Source: Massilia sp. ST3 (GTDB taxonomy: Bacteria > Pseudomonadota > Gammaproteobacteria > Burkholderiales > Burkholderiaceae_D). Taken from it: 64,000 bases of DNA. The notes beneath the pieces are model-generated. The model was not told the DNA's origin. It saw nothing but the letters and a program-made list of their open reading frames with translations, and made no database searches. Positions 1-8,785 of the stretch are shown in pieces. Positions within the stretch are counted from its first letter, which is position 1. Every line of letters begins with the position of its first letter. The stretch covers positions 1 through 64,000 of the forward strand of contig NZ_JAGPWC010000018.1 of the NCBI RefSeq assembly GCF_018119405.1, given 5' to 3'. A program made the translations under genes and the position numbers.

Positions 1-1218
1 GGCGCCCTGTGCCGCCGCGAGGCCCGCTACGACGAGGCGCGCGCCTGCCTCGAGGAATGCCTGGCCCTGCGCGAGCGCGCCTTCGGCGAGGACCACGCAT
101 CCCTGCGCACCGCGCGCGCCGGTGTCGCCGAACTGCTGCTCGACACCGGCGTGCTGCACGAGGCGCGCCGCCAGTACGAGCTGCTGGTCCAGTCCTGCGC
201 ACGCAGTGTCGGCGCCGACGACCCCGAAACCCTGTCCGCGCGTTCGCGCCTGGCGCGCGTGCTGGCCGGCCTGGGCGAGGCCGAGCGCGCGCTGGCGCTG
301 CACGAGCAGGTGGTGGCCGCCTGCGAGCGGGCGCTGGGAGACGAGCACCCGGCCACACTGGACAGCCTCGAAGACCTGGCCCTCAGCCTTGCGCAGCAGC
401 ACGAGGCCGGGCGCGCCCGCATCGTCTGCGAACGGGTGCTGGACGCGCGCCGCCGCCAGCTCGGCGCAGAGCACGAGGACACGCTGCGCTGCGGCCAGCG
501 CCTGGCCCAGCTGCTCGGCGAGATGGGCGAACTCGGCAATGCCCGCCGCCTGCTGGAGGCCGTGCTGCGCGCCCGCGAGCGCCATGACGGCGCGGACGCC
601 GCCGGCACCCTGGCCGCGCGCGAGGCGCTGGCCGAAATCCTGGCCGCCCAGGGCGACCTGGCGGCCGTACGCAGCATCCAGGAATCGCTGGCGCGCACGC
701 GTGAGCGCCATCTGGGCGCCGGGCATCCGGAGACCCTCGACATGCAGCTGCGGCTGGCTTCGACCCTTGGCCAGCAGGGCGAGACCGAAGCGGCGCGGCG
801 CCTGCGCGAACAGGTCGCCGAACTGCGCCGGCACCTGGAGCAGGCCGAAGGAGACGACCCGGCGGGCGCCAGGGACGACGGCCGGCACGGGCCGCAGCCC
901 AGCCTGGCGCGGGAGAGGAAGGCCGGGGACGGCGCACCGGTCTCGGACAGCCTGGGTCACAAGCTGGCCCAGCTGCAGAACTTGATCGACAGCCGCAGTC
1001 CGCGCGAAGCGCGGCTGCTGGCGGACAGCTTGCGCCATGCCGTGCTGAAGCCCAGCGTGGCCGACCCGCTGCGCAGGCGCGGCGCGGCCATGATCAAGCA
1101 GGTCTACCTGCAGGATGGCGACAAGGATGCGCTGCTGTCCTTCACCCAGGACGAAGTCTCGTCGCTCGAGGGAGCGCTGATCGAAGCGGCGCGCGACCAT
1201 CCCTTGCCCCTGCGCTGA
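1..1218 (+). CDS. TPR repeat protein (5'-truncated)
   Basis: The reading frame is open from the first base of the window, so the N-terminus lies outside it and about 405 C-terminal residues are visible. The protein is built of repeated helical units of about 42 residues with the pattern LG..HP.TL / ARR.LE..L, as in kinesin-light-chain-type tetratricopeptide repeats (TPR_10/TPR_12). The last 150 residues lose the repeat pattern and become charged and helical. Such repeats mediate protein-protein contacts; no catalytic motif is visible. In related bacteria similar repeats sit behind signalling or NB-ARC-like N-terminal domains, but that part cannot be seen. The gene ends with TGA at 1216-1218 and is followed by an intergenic 12-bp tandem repeat. 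Confidence 0.75.
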   Translation, partial: GALCRREARYDEARACLEECLALRERAFGEDHASLRTARAGVAELLLDTGVLHEARRQYELLVQSCARSVGADDPETLSARSRLARVLAGLGEAERALALHEQVVAACERALGDEHPATLDSLEDLALSLAQQHEAGRARIVCERVLDARRRQLGAEHEDTLRCGQRLAQLLGEMGELGNARRLLEAVLRARERHDGADAAGTLAAREALAEILAAQGDLAAVRSIQESLARTRERHLGAGHPETLDMQLRLASTLGQQGETEAARRLREQVAELRRHLEQAEGDDPAGARDDGRHGPQPSLARERKAGDGAPVSDSLGHKLAQLQNLIDSRSPREARLLADSLRHAVLKPSVADPLRRRGAAMIKQVYLQDGDKDALLSFTQDEVSSLEGALIEAARDHPLPLR

Positions 1219-1278
1219 GGGCGAACAGTCCCGCGGCGCGAGGGCGCCTGGACGCGCCATGCGGGTGGCAAGGCGGGT

Positions 1279-1410
1279 AATTGGTGAGCGGCTCGGCGCC
1301 CCGGTTGGCGCCTCGGTTGGCGACTCAGTTGGTGAGTGCTTTGGTGAGTGCTTCGGCGAATGAGTTGGCGAATGGGTTGGTGCGTAAATTGGTGAGTAAG
1401 CGAACTGGTG
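1279..1410. repeat. Degenerate 12-bp tandem repeat, 11 units
   Basis: Eleven consecutive 12-bp units can be laid out without gaps, with consensus close to nnTTGGTGAGTG (variants TTGGCGAATG, TTGGCGCCTC). The array ends about 22 bp before the ATG at 1433 and therefore lies in the leader or promoter of that gene. A TATACT hexamer lies at 1419-1424, just after the array. The unit length is a multiple of three, so the array stays open in several frames, but no frame looks like a real gene. Confidence 0.8.
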
Positions 1411-1432
1411 CGGATCGCTATACTGTCGCACC

Positions 1433-2224
1433 ATGGACAACTCCTTCCCAGCCTGGCGCGGACCGGCCGCTCCCGGCCAGGACCGCCGCCTGGCCGGCGC
1501 CCTGGCCACGGTCCTGGTCCATGGGGTCCTGGTCCTGCTCTGGCAAATGACGCGCGTGCCGCCTCCGCAGCAGCAGGAAGAGACCAGCATTGCGGTCCAG
1601 TGGATCCACACGCAGGTTTCCGCGCCGCGCGCCCAGGCGGCAGGCTCCGTCCAGGTCGACGTTGCACGTGGCCGCCCGCGCGCCGGTGATGTACGCATGC
1701 GTTCGTGGCCGGCGCGAGAGCACTCCTCCCATCCTGGACCGGCTGCGGTTTCATCGGCCACTCCCGCTGCGGACCCTGGGGTCGCGTCCTCTTCGCAGCC
1801 GTCGGCTTCCGACCCAGCGCCCGCAGCGCCGGCGCCGGCTTCCCCGGTGACCGGATCGATCATGGACAACGCAAGGCGCAGCATCGGCAGCATCGACCGC
1901 GAGCTGCGCAAGCAAAACCGGCCTCTCATCGTCGCGCCGCCGGACAGCCCGCAGATCCGCCTGCGCAAAGGCATGGAACACGCGCATGCCATGGCGCCGC
2001 CGCGCCTGTGGGAAGCGCCCAAGGTCGAGGAACTGGTGAACAACACGGGCGACGGCGCGCGCCGCACACGCGTCATCACCGGCAACGGCACCTACTGCAT
2101 CACCGAACGCGCGCCGACCACCAGCATCGACATGATCGAAAAGCACGGCAAGATCAGGCTCACCAATTGCCCCGAGCATGAGGAACCGGCCAAGCGGCAG
2201 GAGTGGCGCACGGCGCGCGACTAG
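1433..2224 (+). CDS. Hypothetical single-span membrane protein
   Basis: This 263-residue protein is not recognised as a known family. Residues about 20-40 (rich in Leu, Val, Ala) form one hydrophobic segment preceded by Arg/Asp, an N-in signal-anchor layout like that of TonB-type proteins. It is followed by a Pro/Ala/Ser-rich stretch to about residue 145 and then a more polar C-terminal domain with two cysteines (in TYCIT and LTNCPE). Overall it resembles a periplasmic domain tethered to the inner membrane by a disordered linker. No TonB C-terminal signature is visible. ATG at 1433 is the first start that keeps the hydrophobic segment; there is no clear Shine-Dalgarno. The gene stands alone downstream of a 12-bp tandem repeat. 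Confidence 0.55.
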   Translation: MDNSFPAWRGPAAPGQDRRLAGALATVLVHGVLVLLWQMTRVPPPQQQEETSIAVQWIHTQVSAPRAQAAGSVQVDVARGRPRAGDVRMRSWPAREHSSHPGPAAVSSATPAADPGVASSSQPSASDPAPAAPAPASPVTGSIMDNARRSIGSIDRELRKQNRPLIVAPPDSPQIRLRKGMEHAHAMAPPRLWEAPKVEELVNNTGDGARRTRVITGNGTYCITERAPTTSIDMIEKHGKIRLTNCPEHEEPAKRQEWRTARD

Positions 2225-2458
2225 GCCAGGCGAGGGCGAGGCGGAGCGCGGCGGGAGCGTGCGAGCCATATGCAAGCGCGCCGTGGAAACGCCCGGGCTG
2301 CCGGCATCGACCACGCAGGCCTACCTATCCCACATAAAGTGACGCAACTGCCTTGATGCCGGCAATATCGACGGCAACTAGTGCAGGCGCATCACTTAAA
2401 ATCAAGAGCGGCCGGCAACACGGCCGCCTCCATCAAACAGGGACAAGAAAGCCGACAC

Positions 2459-3655
2459 ATGGACCAGCCTGGCCGCCTCCACGCATTCGACAACCTACGC
2501 GCCGTGATGATGTGGCTCGGCATCTTGCTGCACGTCGCCATCAACCACACCACCGGTCCGTCGCCGCTGCCGTGGCGCGACGCGCAGACCTCGCCCATCG
2601 CCGACCTGATCCTCATTTTCATCCACGCTTTCCGCATGCCGGTGTTCTTCATCCTGGCCGGCTTCTTCGTTGCCTTGCTCGTCGCGCGGCGCGGGCCGCG
2701 CGCGATGCTGAAGCACCGCATGCGACGCCTGGCGCTGCCTTTCGCCATCTTCTGGCCCGTGCTCATCGTCTGCACCACGGTGCTGATGCTCGTGTACGTG
2801 CATATCATGGCGCGCGGCACGGTGGGCATCGACATTACGCTGCTGGCGAAGAAAAGCGCCGGCGCCTCGCCATTCAACACGATGCACATGTGGTTCCTGT
2901 ACTACCTGATCTGGTTCTGCGTCCTGACCGCATTGCTGGCGCCAGCTTGGGCCGCGCTGCCGGCGCGGGTGCACCGTGCAGTCGACGCGGCTTTCCGCGC
3001 ACTCGCCACGCGCTGGTGGGGCGTGTTCTTCCTTACCATTCCGCTGGCGATCGTCGGCTCGTTCTACCGCGCCGGCGTGATGGCGTCGAGCGGCTCCTTC
3101 ATCCCGCAGCTGCCGGAGATCGTGCACAACGGCCTGTTCTTCGTCGCCGGGCTGCTCGCACACCGGCACCAGGATGCGCTGTTCCCGCTTCTCGTGAAGA
3201 CCTGCTGGCACAAGGCCATCGCCGGCCTGGCGGTCTTCGTCGCCGTCGTCTGCGCCTTCGTCGTCTTCACCAGCGATCCGACCCGCATTCCCCATATCGA
3301 AGCGGGCATCGCCTACTTGTATAACCTCACCAGCTGGCTGTGGAGTTTCGCCCTGATCGGCCTGTTCCTGCGCTATCTGCCAAGCCAGAACCGCGTGCTG
3401 CGCTATATCTCCGAGAGTTCATACTGGGTGTTCCTGGTGCACATGCTCGGCACGATCGGCTTTGGCGCCATGGTCTACAGCCTGCCGCTGGGCGTGATGT
3501 CCAAGATGCTGCTGAACGTCGCGGCGACGACCGCCGTGTGCCTGCTCACTTACCAGCTCCTGGTGCGCCACACCATCGTCGGGGTGCTGCTCAATGGAAG
3601 CCGCAAGCCGAAAGGCGCCCAGGTGGTGGCGCCGCTGACCGCCGGGAACGCGTGA
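2459..3655 (+). CDS. Acyltransferase-3 family membrane protein (OpgC-like)
   Basis: This is an integral membrane protein of about 398 residues with roughly ten hydrophobic helices. The N-terminus (FDNLRAVMMWLGILLHVAIN) has the R and H expected of acyltransferase-3 family members, and HAFRMPVFFILAGFFVALL matches the second helix signature. Family members transfer acyl groups (succinyl, acetyl) to extracytoplasmic glycans; OpgC acts on osmoregulated periplasmic glucans. ATG at 2459 is chosen because it starts just before the first family motif; an upstream in-frame ATG at 2381 would add 26 uncharacteristic residues. No opgG/opgH genes are nearby, so the substrate is unknown. Confidence 0.75.
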   Translation: MDQPGRLHAFDNLRAVMMWLGILLHVAINHTTGPSPLPWRDAQTSPIADLILIFIHAFRMPVFFILAGFFVALLVARRGPRAMLKHRMRRLALPFAIFWPVLIVCTTVLMLVYVHIMARGTVGIDITLLAKKSAGASPFNTMHMWFLYYLIWFCVLTALLAPAWAALPARVHRAVDAAFRALATRWWGVFFLTIPLAIVGSFYRAGVMASSGSFIPQLPEIVHNGLFFVAGLLAHRHQDALFPLLVKTCWHKAIAGLAVFVAVVCAFVVFTSDPTRIPHIEAGIAYLYNLTSWLWSFALIGLFLRYLPSQNRVLRYISESSYWVFLVHMLGTIGFGAMVYSLPLGVMSKMLLNVAATTAVCLLTYQLLVRHTIVGVLLNGSRKPKGAQVVAPLTAGNA

Positions 3656-3707
3656 CCGGGCGCCAGGAGGGCGCGGCGCGCTCCGCGCCCGGCGTTCCCA
3701 AGGCGTT

Positions 3708-4103
3708 CTAGGGAAAATGCTCGGCCTCGGGAGGCGGCACCACCCAGCTGTGCATTCGCTCCTCGTAGACCGACACCGTCGGCGCGGGAAAGCCTGGATC
3801 GGCGAAGGCGCCGACCGGGATCGTCACGTAGGCTTCCAGCCCTTCAGCCGTGTAGTAGACGGTGGCGCCGCAGTGCGGGCAGAAGTGGAAGGTGGCACGC
3901 GAGCCTGAGCCGCCGACGCGCACGAAGGCCGTCGACTGGCCCGCAACCGTCACGTTCTCGCGCGGGAACCGGGCCTGCTCGGCGAAGGGGCCGCCGGTGC
4001 GGCGCTGGCAGGCCAGGCAGTGGCAGATCGAGATGCGCACAGGATCGCCCTCGACCCGTGCCGACAGCTGGCCGCAACTGCAAGAGGCAAGTCGGGTGGA
4101 CAT
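3708..4103 (-). CDS. GFA family protein (CENP-V/GFA zinc fold)
   Basis: This 131-residue protein carries the cysteine pattern of the glutathione-dependent formaldehyde-activating (GFA) fold: CSC at residues 8-10, CHCLAC at 27-32 and CPHC at 75-78, which bind two zinc ions. Despite the family name most members have no proven activity, so the substrate cannot be assigned. ATG at 4103 is preceded by GGAG at good spacing; an in-frame upstream ATG at 4154 lacks this and adds a non-conserved leader. It is transcribed convergently with the upstream acyltransferase. Confidence 0.8.
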   Translation of the reverse strand: MSTRLASCSCGQLSARVEGDPVRISICHCLACQRRTGGPFAEQARFPRENVTVAGQSTAFVRVGGSGSRATFHFCPHCGATVYYTAEGLEAYVTIPVGAFADPGFPAPTVSVYEERMHSWVVPPPEAEHFP

Positions 4104-4178
4104 GGCCGCTCCAAAAGAAGGTGGACTGGTGCCGCCATCATACTGCTCCCGCATTGGCGCTGTCTTTGGATTCCGCCC

Positions 4179-5975
4179 TTATTCCAGACGGATCGCCATG
4201 TCGAAGATCCAGGTGCGGCGGATCTCGATCACATCGTACTGGCGCGCCAGCGCGGGCGGAAAGGCGCCATAAGGCGCCTGGCTGGCCACCACCTCGCGTA
4301 TCAGCTTGTCGATGGCGGCCACGCCGCTGGATACCACGAAGGTGATTTTCTCGACCGAGCCGTCGGCGCGCACGGCGACCGTCACGACCGGGCGGGCATG
4401 CGCCTGTTTCACCGCGTCGCGCACCATGTCGAAGGTCATGTTCATTTCGATCTTGCGGCTCATGGCCGCCGCGTACTGGACCAGGTCGGCATTCGGGTCG
4501 GCGCGGCCGAACATCCAGCCGCGGCGCAGGCTGCTTGCCGCCGGCAGGGAAGGGCTGGCGGCGGGATTCGGCGCGGCCTTGCGCTGCGCGGCTTCCTCCG
4601 CCAGCTGCCTGCCGATCGCGCGCAGGCGCTCCTCGCGCTGCGCCTCCTGCTCGGCCTTCTCGCGCTGCGCCAGTTCCCGGCGTGCGCTTTCCTGCCGGGC
4701 AGCCTCCTGCTTCGCGGCTTCTTGCCGGGCAGCTTCTTGCCGGGCAGCTTCTTGTCGTGCAGCCTCTTGTCGTGCAGCTTCTTGTCGTGCAGCCTCTTGT
4801 CGTGCAGCTTCTTGTCGTGCAGCTTCTTGTCGTGCAGCTTCTTGTCTCGCGGCTTCGTTCCTCGCAGCTTCCTGCCTGGCGCTTTCCTGGCGCGCAGCCT
4901 CTTGCCGTGCCGCTTCCTGCCGGGCGATTTCCTGCCGTGCAGCTGCTTGCCGTGCAACTTCTTGTCTGGCAGCTTCCTGTTTCACCGCTTCCTGCCGGGC
5001 GAGTTCCGCCTTGGCGGCTTCTTGTCTCGCGGCTTCCTGGCGCACCGCTTCCTGCCTCGCGACGTCCCTGCGCGCGGCCTCCTGCCGGTCGGCTTCCTGT
5101 TGCGCCAGCCTGGCCTGCTCCTGCCGCAAGGCTTCCTGACGCGCCGCTTCCTGGCGGGCGGCCTCGGCCTGTGCCAGCTCCTGCCGTGCGCGTTCCTGGC
5201 CCTCCGCTTCCTTTCTCGCCGCTTCCAGTTGCGCCAGCCTTGCCTGCTCTTGCCGCACGGCTTCGGAACGCACGGCCTCCCGCTGCGCCGCCTCGTTCCG
5301 TTCGCGCTCCTGCCTCGCCATGTCCAGGCGCTCGCTTTCCTTGCGCGCCGATTCCGCCCGTTCCAGTTGCAGCCGCGCGGCCTCCTGCCGGGCCTGTTCT
5401 TCCCGCTGCGCCTCCAGGCGCCCGGCCTCCTGCAGCGCCGCCGCCTGCCTGGCCGCCAGTTCCGCTTGCCGCGAGCGTTCGTCGGCCTGTTCGGCTGTCC
5501 TGCGCTGGGTATCCTGTTCGGCGTGCCGCGGCGCAGGATCCACCGGGTCGTCAGCCGGTCCAGGAAGCGTGGCCGGCGCCGGAACTGCGACGAAGCTTCC
5601 TTCGGCGCGGGCGCTGCCCGATGGTGGGGTGGGCGCCGTCGCCACCGGAACGGCGGGACCTTGCTCCAGGGGCAAAGGTGCAGCGGGCAGGGCGGGCGGG
5701 GCGGCGGGCTTCGGCTCCGCCGCGGCCGGAGCCGCAACCGCAGGCCGCGCCTGCGTGAGCAGGATGCGCAAGGCGTCCGCCTCCAGGCGCCGTTCCTTCC
5801 ACGGCAGCTGGAACCCCGGCAGGCCCATGCCGGCGCCGCCCAGGCTCAGGCTCAGCAGCAGGGCGTGCACCAGCAGGGACACCGACAGCGCAAGCGGCAT
5901 GCGCCATGGACCGCGATAAGTGGCGATAGCAGTTGTCAAAACAGGAAATCCTTGCACAGGCGCGGAATGCGCCAT
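4179..5975 (-). CDS. TonB/TolA-like protein with long RQEAA-repeat helix
   Basis: This is a 598-residue protein. Residues about 26-46 form an N-terminal membrane anchor. They are followed by a Pro/Ala linker and then some 300 residues of Ala/Gln/Glu/Arg-rich helix with many RQEAA pentads, as in the TolA middle domain. The C-terminal 100 residues (from about GWMFGRADP, including RPVVTVAVRADGSV) look like a TonB/TolA C-terminal domain. The layout suggests a periplasm-spanning energy transducer or Tol-type protein anchored in the inner membrane. No exbB/exbD or tolQ/tolR is adjacent. ATG at 5975 has GAGG upstream; in-frame ATGs at 6002 and 5900 lack one. The pentads are encoded partly by a near-perfect 15-bp DNA repeat. 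Confidence 0.7.
   Translation of the reverse strand: MAHSAPVQGFPVLTTAIATYRGPWRMPLALSVSLLVHALLLSLSLGGAGMGLPGFQLPWKERRLEADALRILLTQARPAVAAPAAAEPKPAAPPALPAAPLPLEQGPAVPVATAPTPPSGSARAEGSFVAVPAPATLPGPADDPVDPAPRHAEQDTQRRTAEQADERSRQAELAARQAAALQEAGRLEAQREEQARQEAARLQLERAESARKESERLDMARQERERNEAAQREAVRSEAVRQEQARLAQLEAARKEAEGQERARQELAQAEAARQEAARQEALRQEQARLAQQEADRQEAARRDVARQEAVRQEAARQEAAKAELARQEAVKQEAARQEVARQAAARQEIARQEAARQEAARQESARQEAARNEAARQEAARQEAARQEAARQEAARQEAARQEAARQEAARQEAARQEAAKQEAARQESARRELAQREKAEQEAQREERLRAIGRQLAEEAAQRKAAPNPAASPSLPAASSLRRGWMFGRADPNADLVQYAAAMSRKIEMNMTFDMVRDAVKQAHARPVVTVAVRADGSVEKITFVVSSGVAAIDKLIREVVASQAPYGAFPPALARQYDVIEIRRTWIFDMAIRLE
4716..4847 (-). repeat. 15-bp coding tandem repeat (RQEAA)
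   Basis: About nine successive 15-bp units of the form GCAGCTTCTTGTCGT (plus strand) lie inside the TonB/TolA-like gene and encode RQEAA on the minus strand. Units differ by one or two bases. Degenerate copies extend on both sides to roughly 4640-5400. A 15-bp unit keeps the frame, so copy-number change would lengthen or shorten the helix. Confidence 0.85.
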
Positions 5976-6253
5976 GACGCGCCTCGACGCTGAAGATGTC
6001 ATCGAGGCAACGATCCGCTCGATGCTAACACAAGCGCAAGGCCACGGCGGGTCGGTATTGGCAAAGAAAGAAGAGGGCGTTGCAAGCCGGGACGGTGTGT
6101 TGCAAAGCCTGCTAAAACCCTTGACGCGTGGTTCACGGAGCACGATGTAAATACGGCAAGAAATGTGTGAAATCGTGTCGGAAAGCATCTTAAAATGTGA
6201 AATTAAGGCCCGAAGCGAGCGACAAGAGCGTTGCTTCAGGTAAAATCCCGTAC

Positions 6254-6991
6254 ATGCGAATCCTTATCAGTAACGACGACGGCTACCTTGCGCCAGGCAT
6301 CATTGCGCTGGCGGAAGCGCTCGCGCCGATCGCCGAGATCGTGGTCGTGGCCCCCGATAGCAACCGCTCGGGCGCGTCGAATTCCCTGACCCTGGACCGT
6401 CCCCTGTCGGTCCAGCGCGCTGGTAATGGTTTCTATTTCGTCAATGGCACGCCGACCGATTGCGTCCACATCGCACTGACGGCGATGCTCGATGCGCCGC
6501 CCGACCTGGTCGTTTCCGGCATCAACAATGGCCAGAACATGGGCGACGACACCTTGTATTCGGGCACCGTCGCCGCCGCCACCGAAGCCTTCCTGTTCGG
6601 CATTCCGGCAATCGCGTTTTCGCAGGTGAACCACGGCTGGGCCCACGTCGAATCCGCGGCCCGCGTGGCGCGCGACATCGTCGAGCGGCGCTTCGAGATG
6701 CTCACCTCGCCCTTCCTGCTGAACGTCAACATTCCGAACCTGCCCTACGAGGAACTCGGTCCGCTGACCCCGACCCGGCTCGGCCGCCGGCACCAGGCCG
6801 AGCCGGTCATCCGCGCCCAGGATCCGCGCGGACGCGACATCTACTGGATCGGCGCGCCTGGCGCTTGCCGCGATGCGGGCGAGGGCACCGACTTCCATGC
6901 CACGCAACAAGGCCGCGTGTCGATCACGCCGCTGCAGATCGACCTGACCCATCAATCCCAGCTGGAACTGCTGGCACAGGGAATCGCATGA
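6254..6991 (+). CDS. surE: 5'/3'-nucleotidase SurE
   Basis: SurE (245 residues, typical length) is a metal-dependent cytoplasmic phosphatase acting on nucleoside 5'- and 3'-monophosphates. The N-terminal metal-binding motif ISNDDG lies at residues 5-10, and GTPTDCVH and [19 protein letters not shown] match the family. ATG at 6254 is chosen because SurE proteins begin MRIL(I/V)SNDDG. A TTGACG at 6121-6126 lies upstream but has no well-spaced -10. It is the first gene of the surE-pcm-nlpD-rpoS group and overlaps pcm by four bases (ATGA). Confidence 0.96.
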   Translation: MRILISNDDGYLAPGIIALAEALAPIAEIVVVAPDSNRSGASNSLTLDRPLSVQRAGNGFYFVNGTPTDCVHIALTAMLDAPPDLVVSGINNGQNMGDDTLYSGTVAAATEAFLFGIPAIAFSQVNHGWAHVESAARVARDIVERRFEMLTSPFLLNVNIPNLPYEELGPLTPTRLGRRHQAEPVIRAQDPRGRDIYWIGAPGACRDAGEGTDFHATQQGRVSITPLQIDLTHQSQLELLAQGIA

Positions 6992-7857
6992 AAGACCAGC
7001 GCAGCACCTTCCCGCTCCCGCTGTCGTCGGTGACCGGCACCACCCGCAAGCCGGGCACGCCGGCGCCGGTGGCCACACCACAGACCGCGACCCAGAACGC
7101 GGCGCGCACCGCGGCCCATGGCCAAGGCAGACCTGCGCCGCCGCCCGCGCCGGGTCCGTCGCCGCGTGCGCCGGGCTATGCCCAGGCCGCGCCGAGCGCG
7201 CCGGCGGCCCAGCGTTCCGAGCTGGCCGCCAGCGAGGCGGTGCGCCGCGCCATGGTGGCGCGGGTCGCGCGCCAGGGCGTGCTCGATCCCAAGGTGCTGG
7301 CCGCCATGGAAACGGTGCCGCGCCACCTGTTCATCGAACCGGCCCTGTCGGCCCAGGCGTACATCGATGCGTCGCTGCCGATCGGCCACAACCAGACGAT
7401 CTCCCAGCCCTACATCGTCGCGCGCATGATCGAAGCGATGCGCGCCGGCGGACAGCTGGGACGTGTGCTCGAGATCGGCACCGGCTGCGGCTACCAGGCC
7501 GCGGTTTTGTCCTTCGTCGCGAAGGAGGTGTATTCCATCGAGCGCATCAAGCCCTTGCACGAGCTCGCGAAGACCAACTTGCGGCCCTTGCGTATTTCCA
7601 ACCTTCGTCTGCAGTACGGCGATGGCATGCTGGGCATGCCCCAGGTGGCGCCTTTCGATGGCATCATCCTGGCGGCTGCCGGTCTCGAGGTGCCCCGCGC
7701 ACTGCTCGAGCAGCTGGCCATCGGGGCGCACCTCGTCGCCCCTGTCGGCGGGCAGGTCCAGCACCTGCACCGCATCACCCGCACCGGCAAATCCGAGTGG
7801 ACCAGCGAAACGCTGGAAGCCTGCCACTTCGTGCCGCTGCGCCCAGGCACCGTGTAA
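6988..7857 (+). CDS. pcm: Protein-L-isoaspartate O-methyltransferase
   Basis: Pcm uses S-adenosylmethionine to methylate isoaspartyl residues in damaged proteins, starting their repair. The methyltransferase core runs from about residue 75 to 289: the SAM-binding motif [14 protein letters not shown] is clear and the family sequence [15 protein letters not shown] precedes it. The first 70 or so residues are an Ala/Pro/Thr-rich extension of low complexity, absent from typical 210-220-residue enzymes. ATG at 6988 overlaps the surE stop; a start nearer the core cannot be excluded. It is translationally coupled to surE and precedes nlpD and rpoS. Confidence 0.93.
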   Translation: MKDQRSTFPLPLSSVTGTTRKPGTPAPVATPQTATQNAARTAAHGQGRPAPPPAPGPSPRAPGYAQAAPSAPAAQRSELAASEAVRRAMVARVARQGVLDPKVLAAMETVPRHLFIEPALSAQAYIDASLPIGHNQTISQPYIVARMIEAMRAGGQLGRVLEIGTGCGYQAAVLSFVAKEVYSIERIKPLHELAKTNLRPLRISNLRLQYGDGMLGMPQVAPFDGIILAAAGLEVPRALLEQLAIGAHLVAPVGGQVQHLHRITRTGKSEWTSETLEACHFVPLRPGTV

Positions 7858-7890
7858 CGGCGCCGCGCCGTCTGTCGACCAGAACCTAGA

Positions 7891-8778
7891 ATGACAATGA
7901 AACAAGCACCTCGTTTAGCCCTTCTGACGATTGTCCTCGGCCTCGTGGCCGGTTGTACTTCCACCACCCGCCAGGCGCCGATCGTCGAGCGCACCCCGGC
8001 CACCCAGACCCGTCCGGCGCCGGCGCGCGCCGAGGAGCCGAAGGACGAGAAGGGCATGTACACCGTGCGCAAGGGCGATACCCTGCTGCGCATCGCCCTC
8101 GACCATGGCGAGAACTACCGCGACCTGGTCGCCTGGAACAACCTGCGCGATCCGGACGACATCAAGGTCGGCCAGGTGCTGCGCGTGGCGCAGCCGGAAG
8201 GCCAGAAGACCGCAGTGACCACCTCGCCGGTGCCGATGCCGCCGCCGGCCAGCCAGCCGCCGCGCAAGACTGCGCCGCGCGCCGACAAGAAGCCGTACAG
8301 TGAGACCACGGTCGCCGAGGCGCAGAAAGACCAGGCGCCGCGCGTGGAACCGGCGCCGCAGCCGGCCCCGGCCGTGCCTGCGGGCACCCCCGCCGGCGCC
8401 AGCGGCGACGAGAGACTGAGCTGGATGTGGCCGTCCGAGGGCCGCATCATTGCCACTTTCGACGAAGGCCGCAACAAGGGCATCGACATCGCCGGCCGCA
8501 TGGGCCAGCAGGTGGTCGCCGCCGGCGCGGGCAAGGTAATGTATGCTGGCAGCGGCATCCGGGGTTATGGTAACCTCGTGATCGTCAAGCACAGCAACAG
8601 CCTGTTGTCGGCCTACGCCCACAACCGCAAGATCGTCGTCAAGGAAGGCGACAACGTGGCCAAGGGACAGGTAATCGCCGAAATGGGCGATTCCGACGCG
8701 GAACTGGTCAAGTTGCATTTCGAGATCCGCCAGCAGGGCAAACCCGTCGATCCTTCGAGGTTCTTGCCCGGCCGATAG
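7891..8778 (+). CDS. nlpD: NlpD-type LysM/M23 lipoprotein
   Basis: This 295-residue lipoprotein has a signal peptide ending in the lipobox LVAGC, so it should be anchored in a membrane facing the periplasm. A LysM domain ([20 protein letters not shown] onwards, about residues 53-98) binds peptidoglycan. A Pro/Ala linker follows, then an M23 (LytM) domain from about residue 175. The metal-binding HxxxD of active LytM enzymes reads NKGID here, and the final HxH reads KLH, so it is probably non-catalytic. This matches NlpD, which activates the amidase AmiC during cell separation. An in-frame ATG at 7897 is an alternative start. The gene ends 7 bp before rpoS. Confidence 0.92.
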   Translation: MTMKQAPRLALLTIVLGLVAGCTSTTRQAPIVERTPATQTRPAPARAEEPKDEKGMYTVRKGDTLLRIALDHGENYRDLVAWNNLRDPDDIKVGQVLRVAQPEGQKTAVTTSPVPMPPPASQPPRKTAPRADKKPYSETTVAEAQKDQAPRVEPAPQPAPAVPAGTPAGASGDERLSWMWPSEGRIIATFDEGRNKGIDIAGRMGQQVVAAGAGKVMYAGSGIRGYGNLVIVKHSNSLLSAYAHNRKIVVKEGDNVAKGQVIAEMGDSDAELVKLHFEIRQQGKPVDPSRFLPGR

Positions 8779-8785
8779 GAAGGGT

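Noticed and set aside
1279-1410. CRISPR array
   Set aside because: The 12-bp units are contiguous with no spacers and are degenerate; they are a simple tandem repeat. No cas genes are present.
4020-5993. Long plus-strand open frame opposite the TonB/TolA-like gene
   Set aside because: It is the complement of the RQEAA repeat, giving Phe/Leu/Ser/Cys-rich repeats with no ribosome site or family match.
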